64,000 bases of DNA, from NCBI GenBank assembly GCA_947381965.1, contig CANCXX010000012.1, positions 32,642 to 96,641 of the forward strand, written 5' to 3'. A program made the position numbers and the translations under genes. Positions 16,586-25,459 of this stretch are shown in pieces; within the stretch, counting starts at the first letter, position 1, and the number at the start of each line of letters is the position of its first letter. The notes beneath the pieces are model-generated. The model saw only the letters and a program-made list of their open reading frames with translations. It was not told where the DNA came from and did no database searches. The stretch is from an uncultured bacterium (lineage in GTDB: Bacteria; Bacillota; Clostridia; Lachnospirales; Lachnospiraceae).

Positions 16586-17926
16586 ATGGCAGCAGCGGAT
16601 GAAGCGCTTTTAAAGCGGGTATTACCTCACAGCATAGAAGCAGAGCAGTCGGTAATCGGCTCTATGATAATGGACAGGGAAGCCATTACGGTGGCGGCGG
16701 AAATTATTTCCGGCGAGGACTTTTACAATAAACAGTTTGGCGTTGTGTTTGATGTGATGGTGGAGTTGAATGACGAAGGGAAGCCGGTTGATCTGGTAAC
16801 TCTGCAGGATCGTCTGAAAGAAAAAGATGTACCGCCGGAAGTCAGCAGTCTGGAATTTATCGGAGATTTGATTACGGCAGTTCCTACTTCCGCAAATATA
16901 AAATACTATGCAGCTATTGTGGCGGAAAAATCAACATTAAGGAAGCTGATAAGGCTGAATGAAGAGATTGCAAATACCTGTTATGCCGGGAAGGAAAATC
17001 TGGAGGTTATCCTGGAGGATACGGAAAAACGGATCTTCGAACTGGTTCAAAAGAGAAATACCGGTGATTTTGTCCCTATCAGGCAGGTAGTAATGAATGC
17101 CATGGACAAGATTGAAAAAGCTTCAAAAAATAATGGAAATGTGACAGGTATTGCTACCGGATTTATTGATTTAGATTACAGAACGGCAGGAATGCAGCCC
17201 TCTGACCTGATTCTTGTGGCGGCAAGGCCCTCTATGGGCAAGACGGCTTTTGTGCTTAACATTGCCCAGCATATGGCTTTTAAGTTAAATGACACGGTAG
17301 CCATATTTAGTCTGGAAATGAGTAAGGAACAGCTGGTAAACCGTCTTTTTTCCTTAGAGTCCAGAGTGGATTCCCAACATTTGCGTACAGGGAACCTTTC
17401 TGATGCAGAGTGGGAAAAGCTGATCGAAAGCGCAGGAGTAATAGGTAAATCGAACTTGATAATTGATGATACGCCCGGTATCAGCATTTCTGAGCTTCGC
17501 TCTAAATGCAGAAAATATAAGCTGGAATATGACTTAAAGATAATTATTATTGACTATTTACAGCTAATGTCAGGACGGGGAAGGGGATCTGATTCCCGTC
17601 AGCAGGAAATATCGGATATATCCCGGTCGTTGAAGGCTCTGGCAAGAGAGCTGAATGTGCCTGTGATAGCTCTGTCACAGCTTAGCCGTGCGGTTGAGCA
17701 GCGTCCGGATCACAGACCAATGCTTTCGGATTTGCGTGAATCCGGGGCAATAGAGCAGGATGCCGATGTTGTAATGTTTATATACAGAGATGATTATTAT
17801 AATAAAGATACAGAAAAGAAGGGGATTGCAGAAATAATTATAGCAAAGCAGAGAAATGGGCCTATTGGTACTGTGGAACTGGTATGGCTGCCGGATTACA
17901 CAAAATTTGCAAACCTTCAAAAATAA
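16586..17926 (+). CDS. dnaB: replicative DNA helicase DnaB
   Basis: 446 residues, the usual length. N-terminal domain (about 10-115) that contacts primase, then the RecA-like motor with Walker A ARPSMGKT (213-220), the FSLEMSKEQL motif, Walker B IIIIDYLQLM and the late QLSRAVEQRPDHRPMLSDLRESG segment with the arginine finger. No intein is present. It unwinds DNA at the fork as a hexamer. A strong terminator at 17952-17985 follows. Confidence 0.97.
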   Translation: MAAADEALLKRVLPHSIEAEQSVIGSMIMDREAITVAAEIISGEDFYNKQFGVVFDVMVELNDEGKPVDLVTLQDRLKEKDVPPEVSSLEFIGDLITAVPTSANIKYYAAIVAEKSTLRKLIRLNEEIANTCYAGKENLEVILEDTEKRIFELVQKRNTGDFVPIRQVVMNAMDKIEKASKNNGNVTGIATGFIDLDYRTAGMQPSDLILVAARPSMGKTAFVLNIAQHMAFKLNDTVAIFSLEMSKEQLVNRLFSLESRVDSQHLRTGNLSDAEWEKLIESAGVIGKSNLIIDDTPGISISELRSKCRKYKLEYDLKIIIIDYLQLMSGRGRGSDSRQQEISDISRSLKALARELNVPVIALSQLSRAVEQRPDHRPMLSDLRESGAIEQDADVVMFIYRDDYYNKDTEKKGIAEIIIAKQRNGPIGTVELVWLPDYTKFANLQK

Positions 17927-17951
17927 ACAATGTGGATACATACTACGAAAG

Positions 17952-17985
17952 AGGACAAGCCTTAATGGGGCATGTCCTTTTTTTG
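17952..17985 (+). terminator. terminator of gdpP-rplI-dnaB
   Basis: AGGACA (17952-17957) pairs with TGTCCT (17973-17978), with an inner GCC/GGC pairing, and seven T follow. Confidence 0.85.
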
Positions 17986-18053
17986 CGCAATGGCAGAGGA
18001 AAATAAATCAGGAAAAAGGATCATCAGTGTATTGGTGAAGAAAGGAGCTTAGT

Positions 18054-19076
18054 ATGAAACAGGCAGAGAAAATTTATATGATTTCGGATGCGGCAAAACA
18101 GGTGGAGGTAGAGGCTCATGTACTTAGGTATTGGGAAGAAGAGCTGGAGGTTCCGGCCAAACGGAATGAAATGGGACACCGCTATTACACAGAAGAGGAT
18201 ATCAGAAGATTTATAAGGATAAAGGAGCTAAAGGAACAAGGGCTGCAGCTTAAGGCAATACGGCACATGTTAAAAAACGGCGATCTCCAAACGCCTGTTA
18301 TGCTGTTTGAGAAGGGCAGGAACGCGAACGGACAGGGGATGGAAAACATGTCACAGGATTCCGTGCAGGGCGAAATAGATATGGGAAAGCGTCATGTATT
18401 GATGGTAAAAAAGGGCGAAATTCTTCCTGTAGACGAAAAAACAGTGGCAATGCAGGAAGAGAGCAGAGAGCAGAAAAGCTTCCGGCTGCAACAATTGCTT
18501 AAGGATATGATTGCGGAAGCCGTACAAAGCAATAACCAGGAAATCTGTCAGGAAATAAAGGATACCCTTTTAAAAGAGCTGGATTATCAGTTCCGGCTTC
18601 AGGAGGAAAAAGAGGATGCAAGGGACGAAGAGAGAATAAGCAGACAGGAGGAGCACTATCATCAAATTGATGAGCTTATCCGCTCTTATGCGAAAAAGGG
18701 AAAAAGGGGAAGACGTGTGAGAAAAGATAATTCCCGGAAAGAAAATGCAAAGAAAGAAAATACAAAAAAAGATAATATGAGAAAAGAAACTGCGGAAACG
18801 GAAGAATTTGAGGAGGAGAATATACAACAGGAGGAGACAGACAGAGAGGACATATCCAGAAGGGATATAGCCGAAAGGGATATGGACAGCATGAATACAA
18901 TTAAAGAGGATACATCTGAGGAGATACAAGGGGAAAGCCCCTGGCAGGAAGATGCACAGAAAGAGAACGAAGAGCAGGCCAAGGAGGTGACAAGTGAAGA
19001 GGATGATAAGGAAAAGAGTAAAAGCAAGGGATTTTTCCCAAAACTTTTCTCAGGAAAAAAGCGTTCAGTCGTATGA
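18054..19076 (+). CDS. MerR-type HTH protein with long charged C-terminal tail
   Basis: 340 residues. The first 75 are a MerR-like winged helix (ISDAAKQVEVEAHVLRYWEEE, then GHRYYTEEDIRRFIRI). The middle (about 130-225) is a predicted coiled coil. The rest (about 225-320) is a low-complexity, highly charged stretch made of repeated KEN/KDN/EED-like units, ending in a basic aromatic segment KGFFPKLFSGKK. There is no effector domain. The plan resembles RacA-type DNA-binding anchors more than metal or drug sensors, but this is inference. The stop codon lies inside the terminator stem 19061-19084. RBS GAAAGGAGC. Confidence 0.75.
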   Translation: MKQAEKIYMISDAAKQVEVEAHVLRYWEEELEVPAKRNEMGHRYYTEEDIRRFIRIKELKEQGLQLKAIRHMLKNGDLQTPVMLFEKGRNANGQGMENMSQDSVQGEIDMGKRHVLMVKKGEILPVDEKTVAMQEESREQKSFRLQQLLKDMIAEAVQSNNQEICQEIKDTLLKELDYQFRLQEEKEDARDEERISRQEEHYHQIDELIRSYAKKGKRGRRVRKDNSRKENAKKENTKKDNMRKETAETEEFEEENIQQEETDREDISRRDIAERDMDSMNTIKEDTSEEIQGESPWQEDAQKENEEQAKEVTSEEDDKEKSKSKGFFPKLFSGKKRSVV

Positions 19077-19084
19077 CTGAACGC
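19061..19084. terminator. bidirectional terminator, MerR gene / ferredoxin
   Basis: Perfect 10-bp stem 19061-19070 with 19075-19084 and a 4-nt loop. The best U-tract is on the minus strand (A-run 19055-19060), so it mainly serves the ferredoxin gene. The MerR stop (19074-19076) is inside it. Confidence 0.9.
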
Positions 19085-19096
19085 CTTTAATGTGCA

Positions 19097-19267
19097 TTAT
19101 TCTTCAGAAATAGCACCTACAGGGCATCCGCCTGCGCAGGAGCCACAGCTGATGCAAGTATCAGGATTGATTTCGAATTTTCCGTCTCCCTCGCTGATAG
19201 CGCCTACGGGACACTGCCCAGCACAAGCGCCACAAGAAATACATGCGTCACTAATTACATATGCCAT
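19097..19267 (-). CDS. 2[4Fe-4S] clostridial ferredoxin
   Basis: A 56-residue protein starting MAYVISDACISCGACAG. Two CxxCxxCxxxCP motifs (CISCGACAGQCP at about 9-20 and CISCGSCAGGCP at 38-49) bind two [4Fe-4S] clusters. It is a soluble low-potential electron carrier for pyruvate:ferredoxin oxidoreductase, hydrogenase or Rnf. RBS AAGGAGG seven bases before the ATG on the minus strand. Monocistronic between its promoter region and the terminator 19061-19084. It is missed by plus-strand ORF calling because overlapping frames are longer. Confidence 0.96.
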   Translation of the reverse strand: MAYVISDACISCGACAGQCPVGAISEGDGKFEINPDTCISCGSCAGGCPVGAISEE

Positions 19268-19314
19268 GATTAAATTCCTCCTTAAAATATGTCTAAGTCT
19301 CTTGATATTTTATT

Positions 19315-19439
19315 CCCGCCAGCAATGAGTCAAGCGGATGCAAAGCATCCATTTAACAAATGCGACGAGAGTCAAATGCCCTGCAGCTCTGCTGCGTTGC
19401 AAGTTTGATGCTTTGTCAGCTTACGGCGGGTTTTTGACT
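19315..19439. repeat. structured repeat family B, copy 1
   Basis: About 125 bp closely similar to 50528-50652 and in part to 6986-7035. Its ends pair (CCCGCC with GGCGGG; AGTCAA with TTGACT), and inside are smaller hairpins (GGATGC/GCATCC; CATTTAAC/GTCAAATG with one mismatch). It lies between the ferredoxin and pflA genes. Confidence 0.7.
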
Positions 19440-19512
19440 ATCAATCTCTTAGTCCATTCTAATATAAAATCAAAGGGAATACAAGTAAAATATCTTTAAA
19501 ATACTATGAAAT

Positions 19513-20271
19513 TTATCCCCGTGTATTCTCTTCACGCCGTCTGCGGATGCCTTCTAAGATCACAGCCTTTTTTTCCACCACTTTGCTTTTATCCATAGCG
19601 GGTACGCCTTCCAGCTTGTAAGGAATATTCAGTTTTTTGTATTTGGACTCTCCCATTGTATGGTAGGGAAGTACGTCAAGGGCCTTTAAGTTGGTAAACT
19701 GGCCGATAAAGTACCCAAGTTTAAACAGATAGTCGTCATCATCCGTAAGGCCGGGAACAACCACATGACGAATCCACATATCTACATGTCTTTTGTTGAG
19801 GTAAGCGGCAAAGGCAAGAATGCCGTCGTTAGGCTGCTCTGTCAATTCCTTATGTTTTTCAGGGTCTATGTGTTTGATATCCAGCATAACCAAATCGGTA
19901 AGCGCCATCAGTTTGTCAAGCTTTTCGATAAATGGTTTATTGTCAGGCTTAAAGGCAATGCCGGAAGAGTCGATGCAGGTATGCACATTATTTTTTTTCG
20001 CAATGGTAAAAAAGTCAATCAGGAAATCCACCTGCATTAATGGTTCCCCTCCGGTAACGGTAATTCCGCCGTTTTTATAAAAGTCTTCATTTCTCTTATA
20101 TTGTTCAAAAATTTCTTCAGGTTCCATCATGGTACCGCCAGTCATAGCCCAGGTATCGGGATTATGACAGTACGCACAGCGCATAGGGCATCCCTGCACA
20201 AATACGACAAAACGTGTTCCAGGGCCATCTACGGTGCCGAAACTTTCTAATGAATGAATTCTCCCTTGCAT
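19513..20271 (-). CDS. pflA: pyruvate formate-lyase activating enzyme
   Basis: 252 residues, a radical SAM enzyme. The cluster motif is CPMRCAYC with Cys28, Cys32 and Cys35, preceded by GTVDGPGTRFVVF. The GGEPL motif for SAM binding is present (about residue 75). It uses S-adenosylmethionine to abstract hydrogen from the radical glycine of pyruvate formate-lyase. Here that glycine is on a separate polypeptide (21423-21665). GGGAG stands before the ATG. It lies about 1.1 kb downstream of the pfl genes on the same strand, separated by two plus-strand genes, so it probably has its own transcript. Confidence 0.97.
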   Translation of the reverse strand: MQGRIHSLESFGTVDGPGTRFVVFVQGCPMRCAYCHNPDTWAMTGGTMMEPEEIFEQYKRNEDFYKNGGITVTGGEPLMQVDFLIDFFTIAKKNNVHTCIDSSGIAFKPDNKPFIEKLDKLMALTDLVMLDIKHIDPEKHKELTEQPNDGILAFAAYLNKRHVDMWIRHVVVPGLTDDDDYLFKLGYFIGQFTNLKALDVLPYHTMGESKYKKLNIPYKLEGVPAMDKSKVVEKKAVILEGIRRRREENTRG

Positions 20272-20391
20272 AATACAATCTCCCTTCTTATTTCATATAG
20301 TATAACAGAATCCGGGGAAAATTCCAATCTGCCCAAAGAAGAAAATTCTAATCTTAAGATAAAAAAGTGTATTTAATTAATATTATTAAAT

Positions 20392-20446
20392 ATTTAATGA
20401 TAAACATTAAATTATTATTGACAAACGTATTCTAATATATTATGCT
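20392..20446 (+). promoter_or_regulatory. promoter and palindrome upstream of the DUF2975-Xre pair
   Basis: TTGACA (20418-20423), 17-bp spacer, TATGCT (20441-20446). Just upstream is a perfect inverted repeat ATTTAATG-ATAAA-CATTAAAT (20392-20412), a candidate operator. The region is very AT-rich. Confidence 0.55.
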
Positions 20447-20580
20447 GTTATTACAGCAGACAGAAATGTATATACACAACTGCCAAGTATATTTTTAAAG
20501 TTTTAGGTGTAACTGAAAAAGAAAGGATGATTAAGTACAGGCTTGGAGATAAGGCAGAGCCTGCACGGAAAAGAGGGAAA

Positions 20581-21135
20581 ATGAGTGAAGGTAAAATTGG
20601 AAAAATTCAAAAGAGCAGTAAAATAGCATTTGCTATAGCTAGAGTTTTGAAAATTATTTTTATTGTAACATCAGTAATCGCGATATTGGCGGGAATATTT
20701 CTGATAGGTTTTAAGGGGCTGATTAACAGTGAAATTGACAGGGCGGTGGCGAGAGGGGAATTTACAATAGAAGAAATTATGCCGGTAGTGGATGAGGAGG
20801 CAGGATTTGAGATGTTTATAGCAGATCAGATAATGAAAAACGGTTACTTTTCAGAAACAATGGGAGCTTATCTGATAACAATAGGCGTTCGGTTGATATG
20901 TCTGGCAGTTGTGGTGCACTTTATCGGTAAGGTTTTCAGGGAAATTGAAGAAAGCTATTCGCCATTTAAACCTCAAATTGTTAAAAGCATTAAGGTAGCA
21001 TTTATTTTAATTACGCTTTTATCTCTTGAAAACAGCCTGCTTATTGGTATTATGGTGGGATTTTCCCTTTGGAGTGTGGTTAATATTTTTAAATATGGAT
21101 GTGAGCTGCAGAAAATGTCGGATGAAACTTTATAG
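20581..21135 (+). CDS. DUF2975 family membrane protein
   Basis: About 184 residues with four predicted membrane helices (about 22-45, 95-118, 135-155, 160-180 in this numbering), the plan of DUF2975 proteins. Such proteins are commonly encoded beside a small Xre regulator of the YozG type, as here. The start at 20581 has GAGGG four bases upstream; an in-frame ATG at 20527 is possible but its AAAGG is almost adjacent. Function unknown. Confidence 0.75.
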   Translation: MSEGKIGKIQKSSKIAFAIARVLKIIFIVTSVIAILAGIFLIGFKGLINSEIDRAVARGEFTIEEIMPVVDEEAGFEMFIADQIMKNGYFSETMGAYLITIGVRLICLAVVVHFIGKVFREIEESYSPFKPQIVKSIKVAFILITLLSLENSLLIGIMVGFSLWSVVNIFKYGCELQKMSDETL

Positions 21136-21164
21136 ACTGGTTAGGAAGAGGAGGAAGCAGGGCT

Positions 21165-21386
21165 TTGGCAATCATATTGAGGTTAGACCGCATGATGGCG
21201 GATAGAAAGATCTCTTTAAATGAACTGGCACAGAAGGTAGGTATTGCAAATGTAAATTTATCCAATATCAAAACAGGAAAGGTAAGCGCTATCCGGTTTT
21301 CCACATTAAATGCGATTTGTGATGTGCTGGATTGTCAGCCAGGTGATTTACTGGAATTTCAAAGAGATGAAAAGAAGGAAACATAA
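21165..21386 (+). CDS. YozG-like Xre/Cro-type transcription regulator
   Basis: 73 residues, almost entirely one helix-turn-helix of the HTH_26 type (ILRLDRMMADRKISLNELAQ, then NLSNIKTGKVSAIRFSTL and CDVLDCQPGDLLEF). The start is TTG at 21165 behind AGGAGG. It probably controls its own operon with the DUF2975 gene, perhaps through the palindrome at 20392-20412. Coding ends six bases before a strong bidirectional terminator. Confidence 0.88.
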   Translation: MAIILRLDRMMADRKISLNELAQKVGIANVNLSNIKTGKVSAIRFSTLNAICDVLDCQPGDLLEFQRDEKKET

Positions 21387-21391
21387 AAAAG

Positions 21392-21415
21392 CTCCGGCAG
21401 AGTGCTCTGCCGGAG
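21392..21415. terminator. bidirectional terminator, Xre gene / glycyl-radical gene
   Basis: Perfect 11-bp stem 21392-21402 with 21405-21415, loop TG, with an A-run on the left and TTTT on the right; it works for both converging transcripts. Confidence 0.93.
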
Positions 21416-21422
21416 TTTTGAG

Positions 21423-21665
21423 TTATACTGACTCGTGGAATGTACGGGAAATAACGTCAGCCTGCTGTTCGGGTGTAAGCTTAATGAAGTTAACAGCATA
21501 TCCGGAAACACGGATTGTAAGCTGAGGATAATTCTCCGGATGCTTCTGTGCATCTAATAACATATCTCTGTTTAAAACGTTTACATTGAGATGATGTCCG
21601 CCTTTTGTTGCGTAGCCATCTAATAATGATACTAAGTTATCTACCTGTGCTGTACTTGATGCCAT
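21423..21665 (-). CDS. separate glycyl-radical domain of pyruvate formate-lyase
   Basis: 80 residues equal to the C-terminal part of ordinary pyruvate formate-lyase: [28 protein letters not shown], and the radical loop RVSGYAVNF with the radical glycine at Gly55. GrcA/YfiD-type proteins have a similar domain and rescue oxygen-cleaved PFL, but here the main PFL chain lacks this domain, so this protein should be an essential subunit rather than a spare. It lies 18 nt after a 67-residue relative and is the last gene of the pfl operon, with a terminator at 21392-21415. Confidence 0.93.
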   Translation of the reverse strand: MASSTAQVDNLVSLLDGYATKGGHHLNVNVLNRDMLLDAQKHPENYPQLTIRVSGYAVNFIKLTPEQQADVISRTFHESV

Positions 21666-21683
21666 GGTAATTTACCTCCTTAA

Positions 21684-21887
21684 TTAATGAAAATCATCCA
21701 GCCCATCTTCCAGGGTAGGTACGCTGCACGCCAAGGGAGTTCTGGAGCAGTCCGTACATCCCATGGTCTGAACGTTTTTCGATTCATCTTTTGTTTCATC
21801 GTAGTCCACGTTTACGTGTCCTACACCCATTGCCATGCCGGAATCCAGCATTTTTACAAGATCATCGATCATTTTTTTATCATCCAT
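21684..21887 (-). CDS. small Cys-containing relative of the glycyl-radical domain
   Basis: 67 residues between the two parts of pyruvate formate-lyase. Residues 7-29 (IDDLVKMLDS...GHVNVDY) align with the start of the glycyl-radical domain next door ([10 protein letters not shown]...HHLNVNV), 9 of 23 identical. The radical loop is absent. Instead it has CTDCSRTPLAC (Cys44, Cys47, Cys54) and an acidic end LEDGLDDFH. RBS AGGAGG on the minus strand. It may be a structural or cluster-binding partner of the split enzyme, comparable in size to the small Fe-S subunits of other glycyl radical enzymes; this is inference. No described family was recognised. Confidence 0.8.
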   Translation of the reverse strand: MDDKKMIDDLVKMLDSGMAMGVGHVNVDYDETKDESKNVQTMGCTDCSRTPLACSVPTLEDGLDDFH

Positions 21888-21936
21888 TGCATTATACCTC
21901 CTGAAAGTGGAACATTAAATTTATTTTACTTATGTT

Positions 21937-23976
21937 TTATTTGTTTAAGTCAACTTCAATATCGCCTGCGAAAACCTGATCCTCTTTACCAAGTGCGCCA
22001 GGAATAATGGTGAAGGTATTGGAAATACCATCCTGTGCATCATTGAAAGGAAGCTTGGATACGGAAGACAAGGAAGCTACAGCGCCATGGGTGTCACGAC
22101 CGTGCATGGGGTTAGCGCCAGGTGCAAAAGGCTGTCCTTTCTTACGTCCGTCAGGTGTGTTACCTGTTGCCTTACCATAGGTTACATTAGAGGTAATGGT
22201 AAGGATAGATGTTGTAGGAATACCATTTCTGTAGGTGTGGTGTCTTCTGATTGCTGTCATAAACTTGTGTACAACGTCCTGTGCAATGCTGTCAACACGG
22301 TCATCATCATTACCATATTTAGGGAATTCCCCTGTTGTCTTAAAGTCTACGATAATGCCGTCTTCATCTCTGACAACTTCTACCTTAGCGTACTTAATAG
22401 CAGATAAGGAGTCAGCTACGATGGAAAGCCCTGCAACACCTGTTGCAAAATAACGCTTAACGTCTCTGTCATGAAGCGCCATTTCAGCTCTCTCATAGCA
22501 GTATTTGTCGTGCATATAATGAATAATATTCAGAGTATTTACATATACATCTGCCTGCCATTCCATCATGTCAATAAACTTGCTGTATACATCGTCATAA
22601 TCAAGAACATCACCTGCAACAGGACGGTATTTAGGTCCAACCTGTTTCTTGGTAACTTCGTCTACACCGCCGTTTAATGCGTAAAGCAGACATTTTGCAA
22701 GGTTAGCTCTTGCTCCGAAGAACTGCATTTCTTTACCAATAACCATGGAAGATACGCAGCATGCGATACCATAGTCATCGCCGTGTGTTACTCTCATAAG
22801 GTCGTCGTTTTCATACTGGATAGAAGAGGTCTGGATAGACATCTTAGCACAGTATTTCTTCCAGTTTTCAGGAAGTCTTGTGGACCAGAGAACAGTCAAG
22901 TTGGGTTCAGGGCTGGGTCCTAAGTTGGTTAATGTGTGAAGGTAACGGAAACTCATCTTTGTTACCAGAGGACGTCCGTCAACGCCAACACCGCCTAAGG
23001 ATTCAGTTACCCATACAGGATCGCCGGCAAAAATCTGGTTATATTCAGGTGTACGTGCGAATTTTACGCAACGCAGCTTCATGATGAAGTGGTCTACAAA
23101 TTCCTGGATTTCCTGCTCGGTAAATGTTCCGTTTGCAAGGTCTCTTTCTGCATAGCAGTCAAGGAAGGTGGAAGTACGTCCAAGAGACATAGCAGCGCCG
23201 TTTTGTTCTTTTACTGAACATAAATATCCGAAGTAAGTAGCCTGGATTGCTTCTTTTACATTGGAAGCGGGCTTGGAAATATCACAGCCATAGGAAGCAG
23301 CCATTTCTTTCATCATTTTAAGAGCAACCATCTGCTCGGAAAGCTCTTCACGAAGACGGATAATGTCATCTGTCATAACACGTCCTGTGGAGTCCTTCTG
23401 TGCCATTTTATCCTCAATCAGTCTGTCAATACCATACAGAGCAACACGTCTGTAGTCGCCGATAATACGTCCGCGTCCGTAAGCATCCGGAAGACCTGTG
23501 ATGATATGAGCGGAACGGCATGCTCTCATTTCTGCATTGTAAGCATCAAAGCATCCTGCATTGTGTGTTTTTCTGTGGGTTGAGAAGAATTCACTGATTT
23601 CAGGATCTACTTCATACCCATTGTCAGCACATGCTTTTTCAGCCATTCTGATACCGCCGTAAGGCTGCAGGGAACGTTTGAAAGGCTTATCTGTCTGGAA
23701 ACCAACAATTGTTTCCTTGGATTTGTCTAAGTAACCAGGACCATGGGATGTGATAGTGGATACAACCTTGGTATCCATATCAAGAACACCGCCTGCTTCA
23801 CGTTCCTGTTTCTGCAGATCAAGAACCATCTGCCATAAATCCTTTGTGTTTTGTGTAGCTTCTGCTAAGAAGGACTCATCACCTTCATAAAGGTGATAAT
23901 TTCTCTGAATGAAATCACGTACGTTAACTTCATTTTCCCACTTGCCGCCTACAAAATCTTTCCATTCTGATCTCAT
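21937..23976 (-). CDS. pflB: pyruvate formate-lyase catalytic chain lacking the glycyl-radical domain
   Basis: 679 residues against about 740-760 in ordinary PFL. All the barrel is present, including the adjacent catalytic cysteines Cys406-Cys407 in GIACCVSSM, and it ends at GDIEVDLNK where other PFLs continue into the glycyl-radical domain. That missing part is encoded by 21423-21665. The enzyme converts pyruvate and CoA to acetyl-CoA and formate. The stop is genuine in this sequence and two further genes with own RBS follow, so this is a split enzyme rather than a simple frameshift. A good promoter lies at 24047-24076. Confidence 0.95.
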   Translation of the reverse strand: MRSEWKDFVGGKWENEVNVRDFIQRNYHLYEGDESFLAEATQNTKDLWQMVLDLQKQEREAGGVLDMDTKVVSTITSHGPGYLDKSKETIVGFQTDKPFKRSLQPYGGIRMAEKACADNGYEVDPEISEFFSTHRKTHNAGCFDAYNAEMRACRSAHIITGLPDAYGRGRIIGDYRRVALYGIDRLIEDKMAQKDSTGRVMTDDIIRLREELSEQMVALKMMKEMAASYGCDISKPASNVKEAIQATYFGYLCSVKEQNGAAMSLGRTSTFLDCYAERDLANGTFTEQEIQEFVDHFIMKLRCVKFARTPEYNQIFAGDPVWVTESLGGVGVDGRPLVTKMSFRYLHTLTNLGPSPEPNLTVLWSTRLPENWKKYCAKMSIQTSSIQYENDDLMRVTHGDDYGIACCVSSMVIGKEMQFFGARANLAKCLLYALNGGVDEVTKKQVGPKYRPVAGDVLDYDDVYSKFIDMMEWQADVYVNTLNIIHYMHDKYCYERAEMALHDRDVKRYFATGVAGLSIVADSLSAIKYAKVEVVRDEDGIIVDFKTTGEFPKYGNDDDRVDSIAQDVVHKFMTAIRRHHTYRNGIPTTSILTITSNVTYGKATGNTPDGRKKGQPFAPGANPMHGRDTHGAVASLSSVSKLPFNDAQDGISNTFTIIPGALGKEDQVFAGDIEVDLNK

Positions 23977-24046
23977 TTTGCGTAAGCCTCCTAAAATAAA
24001 ATTAATTGTTTATATCTGCATAAAATTATGCTTTTACCGTACTTTC

Positions 24047-24076
24047 ATTATATGGTACAAAGTCATTTCCAGTCAA
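24047..24076 (-). promoter_or_regulatory. promoter of the split pfl operon
   Basis: On the minus strand TTGACT (24076-24071), 18-bp spacer, TATAAT (24052-24047). The leader of about 65 nt contains a small hairpin GCATAA/TTATGC (24018-24031). Confidence 0.7.
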
Positions 24077-24235
24077 GGCAAAGAGTGTATTTTTTTATGA
24101 ACAAAGTACGGATTTTAGGGAATTTTTATAATTTTTTTGTAAATAGTGTGAAAAGTTTTCTGGAATGTCACAAACTCCTTTTGGAAATGGTTATATGGGG
24201 TGTGGACGAAATCAGATGCAAAAGGAGAGAAAAAG

Positions 24236-24916
24236 ATGAAGAACAAAAGAATAGCGGTAGTTTTGCTGTGCGCCATTATGATGGCAGGATGCAAAAAGCA
24301 GGAAACGGATAAGCTGGTGACGGCATTGGAGGAGCCGATTATACAGGAAAAGGAGATGCAAAATCAGGAAACCTCCGTTCAGGAGGAACAGAAAAAAAGC
24401 GCCGGGGTGGAAGCTGTGGTATTGGAAATGGGGACTGAAAAACTGATAGGAAAAGAGGGATCGCTGGTTATTACCCTGCATGATTTTCAGATGTATGATA
24501 CACCGGAGGCGGCAAAGGTTCCTTCGGACAAAATGTATACAACAGACGCACAATACTATGCGGACAGAAGTAAATTTTTTCTGGTCCAGGCGGATATTCA
24601 GAATGCGGATTATCCAGGAGATGAAGGGGATGGACGTGTTAATCTGTCTTTTCTTACCATTGTGCCAAAAAAGGCGGAAGATAAGGAGGCTATGGAGTGG
24701 GAATGCTCCTATCCGGTTTACTTGTCGGAACCGGGAATGGGAGAGACAGATTTTTATCATGTGAAGATACCACAGGGAGAAACAAAGACGGTTACGTTGG
24801 GGTATTATGTTCCGGTTAAAGATATTGAGGAACTTTGCTCCCGGTGTATAATATCAATAAGCGGCAGTTATGATGCGGGTTATACGTTTGGACTTGGGAT
24901 ATCTAAGGAGCAGTAA
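24236..24916 (+). CDS. putative lipoprotein
   Basis: 226 residues with a lipoprotein signal peptide ([18 protein letters not shown], Cys at about residue 18) followed by a low-complexity Glu/Gln linker and a beta-rich domain of about 160 residues. The domain resembles DUF4352-like immunoglobulin folds in having an extracytoplasmic beta sandwich with [12 protein letters not shown], but the family is not certain. The ATG at 24236 has AAAGGAG eight bases upstream. Its stop touches the ECF sigma gene start, so the three genes to 26590 form one operon. Confidence 0.75.
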   Translation: MKNKRIAVVLLCAIMMAGCKKQETDKLVTALEEPIIQEKEMQNQETSVQEEQKKSAGVEAVVLEMGTEKLIGKEGSLVITLHDFQMYDTPEAAKVPSDKMYTTDAQYYADRSKFFLVQADIQNADYPGDEGDGRVNLSFLTIVPKKAEDKEAMEWECSYPVYLSEPGMGETDFYHVKIPQGETKTVTLGYYVPVKDIEELCSRCIISISGSYDAGYTFGLGISKEQ

Positions 24917-25456
24917 ATGGGGCGGGCAGTGTATGACAAAAAAATGCGGGCAGAATTTATTGAAAAGTGTTATCAGCTATACGAACAAAAGATGTATCAG
25001 GCAGCCTTTGGCATTTTACATGATTCCGGTCGTGCGGAGGACGCCGTCCAGGAAGCTTTTCTGAAATTAATGAAAGGACAGGCATACTTTGAAAATGCGG
25101 AATCAGAGGACTGTAAAAGATACATGATAACCGTTATTAAGCATTCGGCCATTGATATATACAATAAGAAAAAAAGAGAACAGGAAATTATTTGTTTTCT
25201 GAACAGGGATATTGATGAGGAAACGAAAGGGGCAGCGCAAAAAGAAGGAGATGGGGAAGAAGAATTGAAAACGCTGATTTCCGGTCTGCGTCCTAAGTAT
25301 TATGATGTGGTTGAAGCGCTGGCATTAGAAAATCTGTCGGTAAAAGAGACTTCAGGAAGACTGGGAATATCAGAGGTAAACGTAAGGAAAAGATTTGAAC
25401 GGGCCAAGAAAATGTTAAAGGTTGCCTGGGCAAAAGCGTCTGACAGGGAGGATTAA
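24917..25456 (+). CDS. ECF-type RNA polymerase sigma factor
   Basis: 179 residues with sigma region 2 (about 15-85, with EDAVQEAFLKLMK) and region 4 (about 120-175, LSVKETSGRLGISEVNVRKR, the helix-turn-helix). No region 3, as in ECF sigma factors. RBS AAGGAG lies in the end of the lipoprotein gene and the ATG follows that stop directly. Partnered with the membrane protein at 25460-26590, the presumed anti-sigma. Target genes are not evident. Confidence 0.9.
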   Translation: MGRAVYDKKMRAEFIEKCYQLYEQKMYQAAFGILHDSGRAEDAVQEAFLKLMKGQAYFENAESEDCKRYMITVIKHSAIDIYNKKKREQEIICFLNRDIDEETKGAAQKEGDGEEELKTLISGLRPKYYDVVEALALENLSVKETSGRLGISEVNVRKRFERAKKMLKVAWAKASDRED

Positions 25457-25459
25457 TAC

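Noticed and set aside
18570-19027. Minus-strand frames opposite the MerR-type gene tail
   Set aside because: They arise from the low-complexity charged coding sequence on the plus strand and lack start signals.
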